DNA from: Sphingobium sp. D43FB | GTDB lineage: Bacteria; Pseudomonadota; Alphaproteobacteria; Sphingomonadales; Sphingomonadaceae | DNA: 64,000 nt | Direction: 5' to 3' | NCBI RefSeq assembly: GCF_002312805.1 | Contig: NZ_NMUA01000012.1 | Span: 1-64,000, forward strand | Shown here: positions 26,519 to 37,358 of the stretch, piece by piece | How the letters are laid out: each line of letters starts with the position of its first letter | How positions within the stretch are numbered: the stretch's first letter is position 1 | Translations under genes and position numbers: made by a program | The notes under the pieces: model-generated | Told to the model about the DNA's origin: nothing | What the model saw: only the letters and a program-made list of their open reading frames with translations | The model's database searches: none

Positions 26519-27879
26519 CCCGCTCGCTCCTTCTGCTGACCAGCGCGCTAACGCTGGCGGGGTGCAACATGGCCCCGACCTATGTCCGCCCCGCTGCGCC
26601 GGTTCCAGCGGCCCTGCCCACGGGCGAAGCCTATGCCCCGGCGCAGGCGGGCGCGGCCGGCCTGCCCTGGACGCAATTGGTCGGCGATGCCAAGTTGCAG
26701 ACAGTCATTCAGCGCGCGCTCACCAATAATCGCGACCTGCGCGCCACGCTCGCCAATGTGCAGGCCGCCCGCGCCCAATATCGTATCCAGCGCGCCAGCC
26801 AGCTTCCCACCGTGACCGGCGATGCCAGCGCTGCCTTCGTCCGCCAGAATGATGCGCGACAAAATAGCTATAGCGCGGACATCGGCTTTGGCGCGTTCGA
26901 AATCGATCTGTTCGGGCGGCTGCGCAACCTGTCGGAATCCGCGCTACAATCCTATATGGCGACGCAGGAAGGCGCGCGCGCCGCGCGCATCGCGCTCATT
27001 GCCGAGACGGCCAGCGCTTATGCGACACTGGCCGCCGACCAGGAGTTGCTCGCCGTCTCGCGCCAGACGCTCGCCAGCGCGCAGCGCACGCTCGACCTCG
27101 TCAGTTCGCTCAACGGCGCCGGGCTGACGGGCAAGCTAGACGTCTATCAGGCGCAAACCACGGTCGAACAGGCCGCTTCGGACGTCGCCGCCAATGTGAC
27201 GCAGGTGGCGCAGGACCGTAATGCGATCGACCTGCTGGCGGGCGCGCCCGTCGAGGACGCACTGCTCCCGGCCTCGCTCGACAGCCTGATCACAGGCATC
27301 GCCAAGGTGCCCGCCGGGCTCACTTCCGACATCCTGCTCCAGCGTCCTGATGTGCTGCAGGCCGAGCATCAGCTCATGGCCGCCAATGCCGATATCGGCG
27401 CGGCGCGCGCGGCGATGTTTCCGCGGATCAGCTTGACCTCGGCGATCGGCGTTGCCAGTTCGGCCTTGTCCTCGCTCTTTACCGGCGATGCCTTTGCCTG
27501 GTCGGCCGCGCCCTCGGCGAGCCTGCCGATCTTCGGCGGCCCCGTGCGCGGCAATATCGACTTTAGCAAGGCGCAGCGCGACATGATGCTGGCGCAATAT
27601 GAGGGCGCGATCCAGACCGCTTTCAGGGAAGTCGCCGATGCCCTCGCCCGCGACGGGACGATCGACGCGCAGCAGGCCGCCCAGCGCCGCCTGGTGATCG
27701 CCAGCCAACGGGCCTATGCCCTGTCCGAAGACCGTTATCGCGCCGGGATCGATACCTTCCTCACGACGCTCACCAGCCAGCGCACGCTCTATGCCGCTCG
27801 CCAGTCGGCGATCGCCACCGACCTGGCGCTCGTCTCCAACCGCATCCTGCTCTATCGCGTGATCGGCGCGGACCAGTAA
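26515..27879 (+). CDS. Outer-membrane efflux channel, NodT/OprM family
   Basis: 454 aa. A lipoprotein signal with lipobox LAGC (residues 14-18) is followed by MAPTYVRPAAPVPAALP, the typical NodT/OprM N-terminus. The body is two repeats of long helices with beta-strand motifs (AFEIDLFGRLRN; later SLPIFGGPVRGNIDFSKAQ). It forms the trimeric TolC-like exit duct of the RND pump. Its start overlaps the pump stop, so the three genes form one operon. Confidence 0.92.
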   Translation: MTRSLLLLTSALTLAGCNMAPTYVRPAAPVPAALPTGEAYAPAQAGAAGLPWTQLVGDAKLQTVIQRALTNNRDLRATLANVQAARAQYRIQRASQLPTVTGDASAAFVRQNDARQNSYSADIGFGAFEIDLFGRLRNLSESALQSYMATQEGARAARIALIAETASAYATLAADQELLAVSRQTLASAQRTLDLVSSLNGAGLTGKLDVYQAQTTVEQAASDVAANVTQVAQDRNAIDLLAGAPVEDALLPASLDSLITGIAKVPAGLTSDILLQRPDVLQAEHQLMAANADIGAARAAMFPRISLTSAIGVASSALSSLFTGDAFAWSAAPSASLPIFGGPVRGNIDFSKAQRDMMLAQYEGAIQTAFREVADALARDGTIDAQQAAQRRLVIASQRAYALSEDRYRAGIDTFLTTLTSQRTLYAARQSAIATDLALVSNRILLYRVIGADQ

Positions 27880-27945
27880 GCATAGGCTCTTCCGCTGCCG
27901 CCTATTTATGATATGCTTTCTCCATAAGATAAATGGAGAGGGACC

Positions 27946-28086
27946 ATGCTGTTATTGGCGCGGTATCTGGATTGGTTTTGTCGGCAATGTGCCGCCGGTG
28001 CGCAGGATGAACTGCGGCTCAATCAGTTGATCATCAGCGCGCGGGCACCGCAACCGCGCAAGGATGCTGCGCCGCAGCGCCGCTGA
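27946..28086 (+). CDS. Possible 46-aa small protein
   Basis: An ATG at 27946 with GGAGAGG nine bases upstream opens a 46-codon frame (MLLLARYLDWFCRQCAAGAQ...PQRR). It contains an N-terminal hydrophobic/aromatic patch, two cysteines and a basic tail. AT-rich sequence at 27900-27935 could be its promoter. No family is recognised. The good ribosome site is the only positive evidence, so it may be noise. Confidence 0.35.
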   Translation: MLLLARYLDWFCRQCAAGAQDELRLNQLIISARAPQPRKDAAPQRR

Positions 28087-28165
28087 ACCCCGCTTCTTCG
28101 CCCTTGCCTCTCTGCCTTTCCCGCGCCATGGCACGGTCGATAGCGCGGCGGAGGAAAGCAGAGCC

Positions 28166-28444
28166 ATGAGCAAGGACCGCCCGCAAGACCTGCGCGACAT
28201 TGTCGAGCGGATCGGCCAGCGGCCTGCCAATCCGATCACCCGCGCCCGCCAGATGGTGGAGCAGGAAGTGCCCGTCGCCAGGCGGGGGCCGGGCTGGGAC
28301 CGGCATTGGCGCGAACTGGAAGCCTATCTCGAAGTCGGGGTCGTCTGGCGCGACCCGGCCAAACCCGCCTGCGTCGATCCTGCAGGGCCGGAGGATGAAG
28401 CGCCGCCAGACAAAAAAAGGGCCGATCCGAAGACCAGCCCGTAA
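28166..28444 (+). CDS. Hypothetical acidic-basic soluble protein
   Basis: 92 aa from the ATG at 28166, with GGAGG about 11 bases upstream; a longer frame to 28064 lacks a ribosome site. The N-terminal half is helical (DLRDIVERIGQRPANPITRARQMVEQE), a central RRGPGWDRHWRELEAYLEVGVVWRDP is aromatic-rich, and the tail is a charged, disordered EDEAPPDKKRADPK stretch. There is no signal peptide or membrane segment. I do not recognise the family. It stands alone, with a 229-bp gap before the convergent GST gene in which I see only AT-richer non-coding DNA. Confidence 0.5.
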   Translation: MSKDRPQDLRDIVERIGQRPANPITRARQMVEQEVPVARRGPGWDRHWRELEAYLEVGVVWRDPAKPACVDPAGPEDEAPPDKKRADPKTSP

Positions 28445-28673
28445 AAGTTTTAGGAGAGGATGCCTGAAAGGCGAGTTTGTTTTCGCCCCAATGGCGTTTT
28501 GCTGCAAGTGCGAAAGAAGTCAGTGCGATTGCAAAATTTGCATCCGTAGCGCAATGCAACGCTTTCCGTAGGGGAATTGATCGCTACCCTGTGGCGTTGT
28601 GATGGGCGATGACTGATTGCGACTCGGCGAATCACCTGCTGATCCATGCTTTGCGCACAGCGGTCGGCTGCCT

Positions 28674-29318
28674 CTATGATGACTGCGCGAAAACCGCCAA
28701 CTGATCGGCGAAGGCGTGCTGAAAGGCCGGGCGCGCCTCGCCACGAGCGACATAGGAACATAGATTGGGATAGGCGGTCAGCAGGCCGGACGTGGTCAGC
28801 CGGCGCAGCACAGTGCCCATCAGCAAATCGCCCGCGCTGAACGCGCCATCAAGCCATTCCGCATCACCCAAATGCTTTGACAGGGCGTCGAGACGGTGAT
28901 GAATCTGATCGTCCATCATCTGCAGACGTTCCGCGTGCCAAGGCTTGTCGCGTTGCGTGAACGGGGCGCTTTCGCGATGGAGGATCGGGGGCTCGACCGT
29001 GCTGAGCGCCGCGAACAACCAACTGATGGCCCGCCCCCGCGCAACTTCATCGTCCGGCAACAGGCCGGGATGCTGCTGTGCGATGTGGAGGATGATCGCG
29101 CCGGATTCGAAAAGCCTCAAATCCCCTTCCTCATAGGTCGGGATTTGCCCGAACGGATGCAACGACCGATGCGGGGCTTCCTTCATCGCCGCAAAGGACA
29201 GCAAGCGAACCGCATAAGGCTGACCCACTTCCTCCAAGGCCCATCTGACCCCCATATCGCGTGCCAGCCCCCGGCCGCGATCGGGCGATTGGGCAAAAGC
29301 GGTGAGGGTGATAGCCAT
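28674..29318 (-). CDS. Glutathione S-transferase family protein
   Basis: 214 aa. A thioredoxin-like N-terminal domain (FAQSPDRGRGLARDMGVRWALEEVGQPYAVRLL, then HPFGQIPTYEEGDLRLFESGAI with the cis-proline and Glu-Ser glutathione-binding pair) is followed by an all-helical C-terminal domain with FSAGDLLMG. SPDRGRG in place of the usual catalytic Ser/Cys loop resembles bacterial GST subfamilies of unknown substrate. It is transcribed alone and divergent from the alpha-glucosidase gene 116 bp away. Confidence 0.85.
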   Translation of the reverse strand: MAITLTAFAQSPDRGRGLARDMGVRWALEEVGQPYAVRLLSFAAMKEAPHRSLHPFGQIPTYEEGDLRLFESGAIILHIAQQHPGLLPDDEVARGRAISWLFAALSTVEPPILHRESAPFTQRDKPWHAERLQMMDDQIHHRLDALSKHLGDAEWLDGAFSAGDLLMGTVLRRLTTSGLLTAYPNLCSYVARGEARPAFQHAFADQLAVFAQSS

Positions 29319-29434
29319 TGTGAGGATCCTGCAATCTACCGACGATATGCGCAGGCTTCACCTCTCCCGTCCGGCATGCAAGAGTGTGTCGATATTTTCG
29401 TCCACCGCCAATCCCTGACCCGAAAAGGCCAGCC

Positions 29435-31042
29435 ATGACAGCAGCGTCCCCGAAGACCGATCAGCCCTGGTGGAAGGGCGCGGTCATCTACCAGATTTAT
29501 CCGCGCAGCTTTCAGGACAGCAATCATGACGGCGTGGGTGACCTGAACGGCATCACCCAGCGATTGGAGCATGTCGCCAAATTGGGCGTGGATGCGATCT
29601 GGATATCGCCCTTCTTCACCTCGCCGATGCGCGATTTCGGCTATGATATTGCCGATTATTGCGGCGTTGATCCGATCTTCGGCACGCTCGCCGACTTCGA
29701 CGCGCTTATCGCCCGCGCCCATGCGCTGGGCCTCAAAGTCACGATCGATCAGGTCTATGCCCATAGTTCGGACCTCCACGACTGGTTCGTGCAGAGCCGC
29801 GCCGACCGCACCAATGAGAAGGCCGACTGGTATGTCTGGGCCGATCCCAAGGCCGACGGCAGCCCGCCCAATAATTGGCAATCGGTATTCGGCGGCCCGG
29901 CCTGGACCTGGGACGCGCGGCGCGGTCAATATTATATGCACCAATTCCTGGCCAGTCAGCCGCAGCTCAACGTCCATAACCCGATGGTTCAAGATGCGTT
30001 GCTGAACGTCATGCGCTTCTGGTTGGACCGCGGCGTCGATGGCTTCCGCCTCGACGCGCTCAACCACGCGATGCACGACCCCGATTTCCGCGACAATCCT
30101 CCCGCGCCCGATGACGGCAGCCCCCGCACCCGGCCCTTTGATTTCCAGATCAAATGCTACAGCCAGTCGCATCCCGCCATCGTCCCCTTCGTGGAACGCA
30201 TCCGCACGCTATGCGACGCCTACGGCGCGCTCTTCACGGTCGCCGAAGTCGGTGGCGCGCTCGCCGAGCAGGAGATGAAGGCCTTTACCGCCGGCGATCA
30301 TCGCCTCAACAGCGCCTATGGCTTCACCTTCCTCTACGCGCCCGCCCTCACGCCAGCGCTAGTGGCAGAGACGGTCGACCAATGGCCGGACGAGCCGGGC
30401 ATGGGCTGGCCTAGCTGGGCCTTTGAAAATCACGACGCGCCGCGCGCGCTGTCGCGCTGGTGCGCGCCCGAAGATCGCCCAGCCTTTGCCCGCATGAAGA
30501 TGGTTCTGCTGATGGCGCTACGCGGCAACGCCATCCTCTATCAGGGCGAGGAACTGGGCATCACCCAGGTCGATATCCCGTTCGAGCGATTGCAAGACCC
30601 CGAAGCCATCGCCAACTGGCCGCTCACCCTGTCGCGCGATGGCGCGCGCACGCCGCTGCCCTGGTCGGCCGATGCGATACAGGCGGGCTTTTCCAGCGTT
30701 GAACCCTGGCTGCCCCATGGCGACGATCATCTCGCGCTGGCGGTGGACGCGCAGGAGGCCGACCCCGACTCCCTGCTCACCTTCACCCGCACTATGCTGG
30801 CACTGCGCAAGACCAACCCGGCGCTGCGCCATGGCGCGCTCGCCATCCTGGTTGCCGACACCGCCTGCCTGGCCTTCCGCCGGACCAGCGGTGATCAGTC
30901 CTTGCTCTGCATCTTCAACCTGTCGCGCGAGGCCATCAACTGGCCCGCTGGCGTTGACGGGTCAGGCCGCATCCTGACCGCCGTCAACGGAGCATCGTCG
31001 GCCAGCCTGCCGCCGTTTGCTGCCCTGCTGATCGAACAGTGA
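29435..31042 (+). CDS. GH13 alpha-glucosidase
   Basis: 535 aa from the ATG at 29435, which has AAGG six bases before it. Glycoside hydrolase family 13, oligo-1,6-glucosidase/alpha-glucosidase group: WWKGAVIYQIYPRSFQDSNHDGVGDL at the start, GFRLDALNHAM with nucleophile D207, acid/base E271 in VAEVGG, and transition-state D334 in FENHDAPR. It lacks a signal peptide, so it acts in the cytoplasm on imported malto- or isomalto-oligosaccharides. It has no sugar-operon neighbours here and ends 3 bp before the convergent nitronate-monooxygenase-like gene. Confidence 0.92.
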   Translation: MTAASPKTDQPWWKGAVIYQIYPRSFQDSNHDGVGDLNGITQRLEHVAKLGVDAIWISPFFTSPMRDFGYDIADYCGVDPIFGTLADFDALIARAHALGLKVTIDQVYAHSSDLHDWFVQSRADRTNEKADWYVWADPKADGSPPNNWQSVFGGPAWTWDARRGQYYMHQFLASQPQLNVHNPMVQDALLNVMRFWLDRGVDGFRLDALNHAMHDPDFRDNPPAPDDGSPRTRPFDFQIKCYSQSHPAIVPFVERIRTLCDAYGALFTVAEVGGALAEQEMKAFTAGDHRLNSAYGFTFLYAPALTPALVAETVDQWPDEPGMGWPSWAFENHDAPRALSRWCAPEDRPAFARMKMVLLMALRGNAILYQGEELGITQVDIPFERLQDPEAIANWPLTLSRDGARTPLPWSADAIQAGFSSVEPWLPHGDDHLALAVDAQEADPDSLLTFTRTMLALRKTNPALRHGALAILVADTACLAFRRTSGDQSLLCIFNLSREAINWPAGVDGSGRILTAVNGASSASLPPFAALLIEQ

Positions 31043-31045
31043 CGC

Positions 31046-33204
<2,159 letters not shown>

Positions 33205-33208
33205 GGTC

Positions 33209-33991
33209 TCAAACTCCCCTGAAATTGGCGGGGCGTTTTGCAAGCAATGCGCTCAGCCCCTCTTCACTTTCCCGTCCCGCGCCTGCCGCCGCCATGCTCC
33301 GCAATTCGCGGTCCAGCTGCGTCTCCAACCCGGTCTCGAAACTGTCTGCCAGCAGCGCGCGGCTGGCGGCCAGCGCCGCCATCGGCGCATCGGCGAGCGT
33401 GGTGGCGACGCGCAGGCCTTCGTCGGCCAGCGCTTCGTCATCGACGATCCGCGTGACCAGGCCGATCGCCTCGGCCTCCTCCGCCTTGATCCGGCGGTTG
33501 GTCAGGATGATGTCCTGTGCCGTGCGCAACCCCACTAGGCGCGGCAGCAACCAGCTAAGGCCACCATCCGGCGTCAGGCCGATCGCGCCATAAGCGGCGG
33601 TAAAATGCGCCGACCGCGCACCGATCACGACGTCGCCCAGCATCGCCAGGCTGAACCCCGCGCCCGCCGCCGGGCCGTTGACCAGCGTCACCAGCGGCTT
33701 GGGCGCGCGCGCCAGCCGCGCGACGGCGGCATGAAAGGTCGCGATCAACTCGCTCAACACTTCCGATCGCTTGTCGCCAGCGCCAGCCAGCAATTGCACA
33801 TCGCCGCCCGCGCAGAATAGCCGCCCGTTGCCGGTCAGGACGATACACCGGATCGCCGCGTCGGTCTGGCAGCGGATCGCGGCCGCCAGCAGCGCGCGCG
33901 CCAGCGGCAGGGTGATGGCGTTGCCTGCCTCTGGCCGATCAAGCGTGATTCGCCCGATGCCGTCCTCGACCGTAAAGGCGATCCCGTCCAT
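33209..33991 (-). CDS. Enoyl-CoA hydratase/isomerase, PaaG-like
   Basis: 260 aa crotonase-fold protein: ITLDRPEAGNAI, FCAGGDVQ, and GPAAGAGFSLAMLGDVVIG forming the oxyanion hole. At the usual first catalytic position the sequence is AAYGAIGLTPDGGLSW; the hydratase Glu is absent and only the Asp of TPDGG remains, as in isomerases such as PaaG. A straight hydratase role, or methylglutaconyl-CoA hydratase for the leucine pathway, is therefore doubtful. Its start overlaps the stop of the HSD10-like gene (TGATG). Confidence 0.85.
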   Translation of the reverse strand: MDGIAFTVEDGIGRITLDRPEAGNAITLPLARALLAAAIRCQTDAAIRCIVLTGNGRLFCAGGDVQLLAGAGDKRSEVLSELIATFHAAVARLARAPKPLVTLVNGPAAGAGFSLAMLGDVVIGARSAHFTAAYGAIGLTPDGGLSWLLPRLVGLRTAQDIILTNRRIKAEEAEAIGLVTRIVDDEALADEGLRVATTLADAPMAALAASRALLADSFETGLETQLDRELRSMAAAGAGRESEEGLSALLAKRPANFRGV

Positions 33992-34752
33992 CAGCGCGGC
34001 GCCATGCGGATCGCGCCGTCCAGGCGGATGACATCGCCGTTCAGCATCGGGTTGCGGACGATCGATTCGACCAGTTGCGCATATTCCGCCGGTTTGCCCA
34101 GGCGACTGGGATGCGGCACCTGCGCGCCCAGCGCATCCTGCACATGCTGCGGGAAAGCTTCGAGCATCGGCGTCAAGAAAATGCCCGGCGCGATCGTCAT
34201 GACACGGATCTTATGTTGCGCCAGATCGCGCGCGATCGGCAAAGTCATGCCGACGACGCCGCCCTTCGATGCGCTGTACGCTGCCTGTCCGATCTGCCCG
34301 TCATAGGCCGCGACAGATGCTGTGTTCACGATGACGCCGCGCTCGCCGTCAATCTCTTCCGCAGCGGCTAGCCGTGCGGAGAATTTGGAAATGACGTTGA
34401 ACGTGCCGATCAGGTTGACGGTCACCGTCTTCACAAAGGTGTCGAGCGGATGCGGTACATTCTCCTTGCCCACGGTCTTGACCGCAGGCGCGATCCCCGC
34501 GCAATTGACCAGGATGCGCGCCACGCCATGTGCGGCTTCGGCCGTGTCCAGACCGGCGGCGACGCTGGCACCATCGGCGACATTGACCGAGACATAAACC
34601 CCGCCCAATTCCGCCGCGACGGCCTTGCCTGCTTCCTCGTTCAGGTCGAAGATCGCGACCTTCGCCCCCTGCGCCGCCAGCATCGTCGCGGTCGCCCGGC
34701 CGAGGCCCGAAGCGCCGCCCGTGACAATGGCCGCCAAACCCTTGATATCCAT
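33991..34752 (-). CDS. HSD10-type 3-hydroxyacyl-CoA dehydrogenase (SDR)
   Basis: 253 aa from the ATG at 34752; a TTG three codons earlier is not favoured. SDR fold with TGGASGLG at residue 11, NCAG near 83 and Y159/K163. The closest type is the HSD17B10 / 3-hydroxy-2-methylbutyryl-CoA dehydrogenase group: AIFDLNEEAGKAVAAELG, GERGVIVNTASVAAYDGQIGQAAYSASKGG and TIAPGIFLTPML. That suggests isoleucine or short branched-chain acyl-CoA oxidation together with the thiolase next to it. It lies between the thiolase at 34773 and the crotonase. Confidence 0.87.
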   Translation of the reverse strand: MDIKGLAAIVTGGASGLGRATATMLAAQGAKVAIFDLNEEAGKAVAAELGGVYVSVNVADGASVAAGLDTAEAAHGVARILVNCAGIAPAVKTVGKENVPHPLDTFVKTVTVNLIGTFNVISKFSARLAAAEEIDGERGVIVNTASVAAYDGQIGQAAYSASKGGVVGMTLPIARDLAQHKIRVMTIAPGIFLTPMLEAFPQHVQDALGAQVPHPSRLGKPAEYAQLVESIVRNPMLNGDVIRLDGAIRMAPR

Positions 34753-34772
34753 AACATCCAACCCCTAAACTA

Positions 34773-35957
34773 TCAGACCAGCTCGATCGCCATCGCCGTC
34801 GCTTCGCCACCGCCGATGCACAGGCTGGCAACGCCGCGTTTCAACCCGCGCGTTTCCAGCGCGCCGATCAGCGTCGCGACTATGCGCGCGCCCGATGCGC
34901 CGATCGGATGGCCAAGCGCGGTCGCGCCGCCATTGACGTTCAGCTTCTCCGCCGGAATGCCCAATTCCTTGGCAGCGATCATCGCGACGACGGCAAAGGC
35001 TTCGTTGACCTCGAATAGATCGACATCGTCCACCGACCAGCCTGCCTTTTCCAGCAGCTTGCGCATCGCCGGAACCGGGGCCGTGGTGAATTTCGATGGC
35101 TCATGCGCGTGCCCTGCGGTCGCGACCACGCGGGCGACGACCTTCATGCCTTGCTTGTCCGCGACGCTCTGCCGCGTCATCACCAGCGCGGCTGCACCGT
35201 CCGAAATGGACGAGGCGTTGGCCGCCGTGATCGTGCCATCCTTGACGAAGGCGGGCTTGAGGCCGGGAATCTTGTCCGGCCGCGCCTTGCCCGGCTGTTC
35301 GTCGGTATCGACGATCGTATCGCCACCCCGGCCCTTGACCGTCACCGGCGTAATCTCGCGCACGAAGGCACCGCTGCCGATTGCCGCATTGGCGCGTTCG
35401 AGTGAGCGGATGGCATAATCATCCTGATCCTGCCGGGTGAACTGATAGTCGCGCACCGCTTCTTCGGCGAACACACCCATGGCCTTGCCGGGTTCATAGG
35501 CGTCTTCCAGCCCGTCCATCATCATCGTGTCGATGATCCGGTCATGGCCGATCCGCGCGCCGCTACGATGCTTGGGCAGGGCATAAGGCGCATTGGTCAT
35601 GCTCTCCATGCCGCCTGCGATCACCACATCGACCGCGCCCGACGCCAACGCCTCATGCGCCATGATCGCAGCCTGCATGCCCGACCCGCACATCTTGTTG
35701 ACGGTGGTGGCTTCGGTATTGAGGCCAAGCCCCGCGCCCAAAGCCGCCTGCCGCGCCGGCGCCTGACCCAGGCCCGCTGGCAGGACGCAGCCCATATAGA
35801 TGCGATCGACCGCATCGACCGAAACGCCTGCGCGCTCGACCGCCGCCTTGACTGCGGCAGCGCCCAGCTCCGTGGCCTTGAGGCCGGACAAGGCCCCCTG
35901 AAACCCGCCCATCGGCGTGCGGGCATAGCTGGCGATAACTACCGGATCGTCCTGCAT
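34773..35957 (-). CDS. Acetyl-CoA C-acetyltransferase (thiolase)
   Basis: 394 aa biosynthetic/AtoB-type thiolase. Nucleophile C90 in TTVNKMCGSGMQA, GGMESMTNAPYAL near 125, NEAFAVVAM, the histidine in NGGATALGHPIGASG and the second cysteine in SLCIGGGEATAM are all present. It cleaves acetoacetyl-CoA or 2-methylacetoacetyl-CoA, the last step of isoleucine degradation. It is 20 bp upstream of the HSD10-like gene. About 190 bp containing a repeat doublet separate it from the acyl-CoA dehydrogenase gene that precedes it on the same strand. Confidence 0.92.
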   Translation of the reverse strand: MQDDPVVIASYARTPMGGFQGALSGLKATELGAAAVKAAVERAGVSVDAVDRIYMGCVLPAGLGQAPARQAALGAGLGLNTEATTVNKMCGSGMQAAIMAHEALASGAVDVVIAGGMESMTNAPYALPKHRSGARIGHDRIIDTMMMDGLEDAYEPGKAMGVFAEEAVRDYQFTRQDQDDYAIRSLERANAAIGSGAFVREITPVTVKGRGGDTIVDTDEQPGKARPDKIPGLKPAFVKDGTITAANASSISDGAAALVMTRQSVADKQGMKVVARVVATAGHAHEPSKFTTAPVPAMRKLLEKAGWSVDDVDLFEVNEAFAVVAMIAAKELGIPAEKLNVNGGATALGHPIGASGARIVATLIGALETRGLKRGVASLCIGGGEATAMAIELV

Positions 35958-36007
35958 CTTCTTCTCCTAAAAACCTGCCTTCGCGCGCAAATGACTGTAA
36001 TAAGAAC

Positions 36008-36117
36008 CCTTCGTCCTGAGTAGCCATTGAGCGAAGTCGAAATGGCGTATCGAAGGAATGCGCCAAATGCTTTGATATGGGGCTTCGACTTCGCTCAGCC
36101 CCTACTCAGCACGAACG
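36008..36117. repeat. REPIN-like doublet of the sphingomonad CTGAGTAG...GTCGAAG repeat
   Basis: Copy A (about 36008-36045) reads CCTTCGTCCTGAGTAG, then CCATTGAGCGAAGTCGAAATGG. Copy B (36079-36117) is the same element inverted: on the minus strand GTTCGTGCTGAGTAGGGG, then CTGAGCGAAGTCGAAGCCCC. Each copy forms its own hairpin (CCATT/AATGG; GGGGCT/AGCCCC). Two inverted REPs about 33 bp apart is the REPIN layout. Confidence 0.7.
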
Positions 36118-36148
36118 ATATTATTATTTACGCGTAACTCCAACTCAC

Positions 36149-37282
36149 TCAAAGACTGCGCGCGATGACCATGCGCTGGATGTCCGATGTGCCCTCGTAA
36201 ATCTGGCACACGCGCACATCGCGATAGATTTTGGCGACGCCATATTCTTCCAGATAGCCATAGCCGCCCAGCGTCTGGAGCGCGCCCGATACGATCTGTT
36301 CGGCGGCTTCCGACGCGAACAGCTTGGCCATCGACGCTTCGGTCAGGCAGGGCAGGCCCGCATCCTTGACCCGCGCAGCGTTCAGCACCAGTTGCCGCGC
36401 CGCTTCCAATCGGGTGGCGAGATCGGCCAAGCGAAAGCCCACCGCCTGATGCTCGATGATGGGCTTGCCGAAACTCTTGCGATCCTTGGCATAGGCGACC
36501 GCGATGTCCATTGCCGCCTGCGCCATGCCGACGCATTGCGCGGCGATGCCAATGCGGCCCGTCTCCAGATTGGCAAGCGCAATGCGATAGCCCTGCCCCG
36601 GTTGGCCGATCAGCAGATCATCCTCGACGAACATATCATCGAACCGCAACGCGCAGGTGTCCGACGCCCCCTGCCCCAGCTTATGCTCGACCTTGTCGAC
36701 GCTGAAACCGGGTCGGTCGGTCGGCACGATGAACACGGACAGACCCTTCTTGCCCGCATCGGGATCTGTCACGGCGGCGACCATTACCAGTCCGGCGATC
36801 TTGCCCGACGTGATGAACTGTTTGGAGCCATTGATGCGCCAGCCGCCATCGACCTTGGTCGCGCGGGTGCGCACGGCGGACGCATCCGATCCGGCATCGG
36901 CTTCGGTCAGGGCAAAGGCACCGATGATCCGCCCGCCAATCAGGTCGGGCAGGAAACGCGCCTTCTGCGCCTCACTACCATCCTTGAGCAGGCCGGACAC
37001 GAGGATGCTGTTTTGGATCGATACGATGGTAGACAATGCGCCGTCCGCCGCCGCCAGTTCGATCAGCGCCAGCGCGTAGGACACCGCGTCCGCCTCCGCC
37101 CCGCCATAGCTTTCCGGCGCGGTCATGCCCCATAGGCCGAGGCCCGCCATCTCCTCGAACAGCTCAGGCGGATAGCCGCCCTCCGCCTCGAAGCGCACGC
37201 TATGCGGACGGATCGTCTCCTGCGCGAAACTGCGCACCGTGTCGCGAATGGCCGTCTGAATTTCCGTCAGCATAAAACCCAT
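36149..37282 (-). CDS. Acyl-CoA dehydrogenase, short/branched-chain type
   Basis: 377 aa FAD-dependent dehydrogenase. FALTEADAGSDASA (FAD/substrate loop), GSKQFITSGKIAGL, RFDDMFVEDDLLIG and the catalytic Glu in QIYEGTSDIQRM at the standard C-terminal position mark it as a short-, medium- or short-branched-chain enzyme, unlike the isovaleryl-type enzyme at 38945. AGGAG lies four bases before the ATG at 37282. An inverted repeat shared with the divergent TetR gene overlaps the 5-prime leader. It is the probable first gene of the acyl-CoA operon running to 31046. Confidence 0.9.
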   Translation of the reverse strand: MGFMLTEIQTAIRDTVRSFAQETIRPHSVRFEAEGGYPPELFEEMAGLGLWGMTAPESYGGAEADAVSYALALIELAAADGALSTIVSIQNSILVSGLLKDGSEAQKARFLPDLIGGRIIGAFALTEADAGSDASAVRTRATKVDGGWRINGSKQFITSGKIAGLVMVAAVTDPDAGKKGLSVFIVPTDRPGFSVDKVEHKLGQGASDTCALRFDDMFVEDDLLIGQPGQGYRIALANLETGRIGIAAQCVGMAQAAMDIAVAYAKDRKSFGKPIIEHQAVGFRLADLATRLEAARQLVLNAARVKDAGLPCLTEASMAKLFASEAAEQIVSGALQTLGGYGYLEEYGVAKIYRDVRVCQIYEGTSDIQRMVIARSL

Positions 37283-37291
37283 TCGTCTCCT

Positions 37292-37309
37292 ATATACTCG
37301 TCGGTATAT
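37292..37309. promoter_or_regulatory. TetR-type inverted repeat between acyl-CoA dehydrogenase and tetR
   Basis: ATATAC-TCGTCG-GTATAT has exact 6-bp arms and lies 10 bp before the acyl-CoA dehydrogenase start and 50 bp before tetR. On the minus strand it contains TACCGACGAGTATA, a form seen in TetR-family operators of fatty-acid genes. It touches the dehydrogenase ribosome-site region, as expected for a repressor. Confidence 0.55.
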
Positions 37310-37358
37310 TGATTATCGAAGGGTTTCTTGTCAAGGGTGGAGCCGTAAGGAGAAGAAC

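Noticed and set aside
28459..28548. 29-codon frame behind AGGAGAGG
   Set aside because: Ribosome site too close to the ATG, no hydrophobic or conserved pattern, and the length is at chance level.
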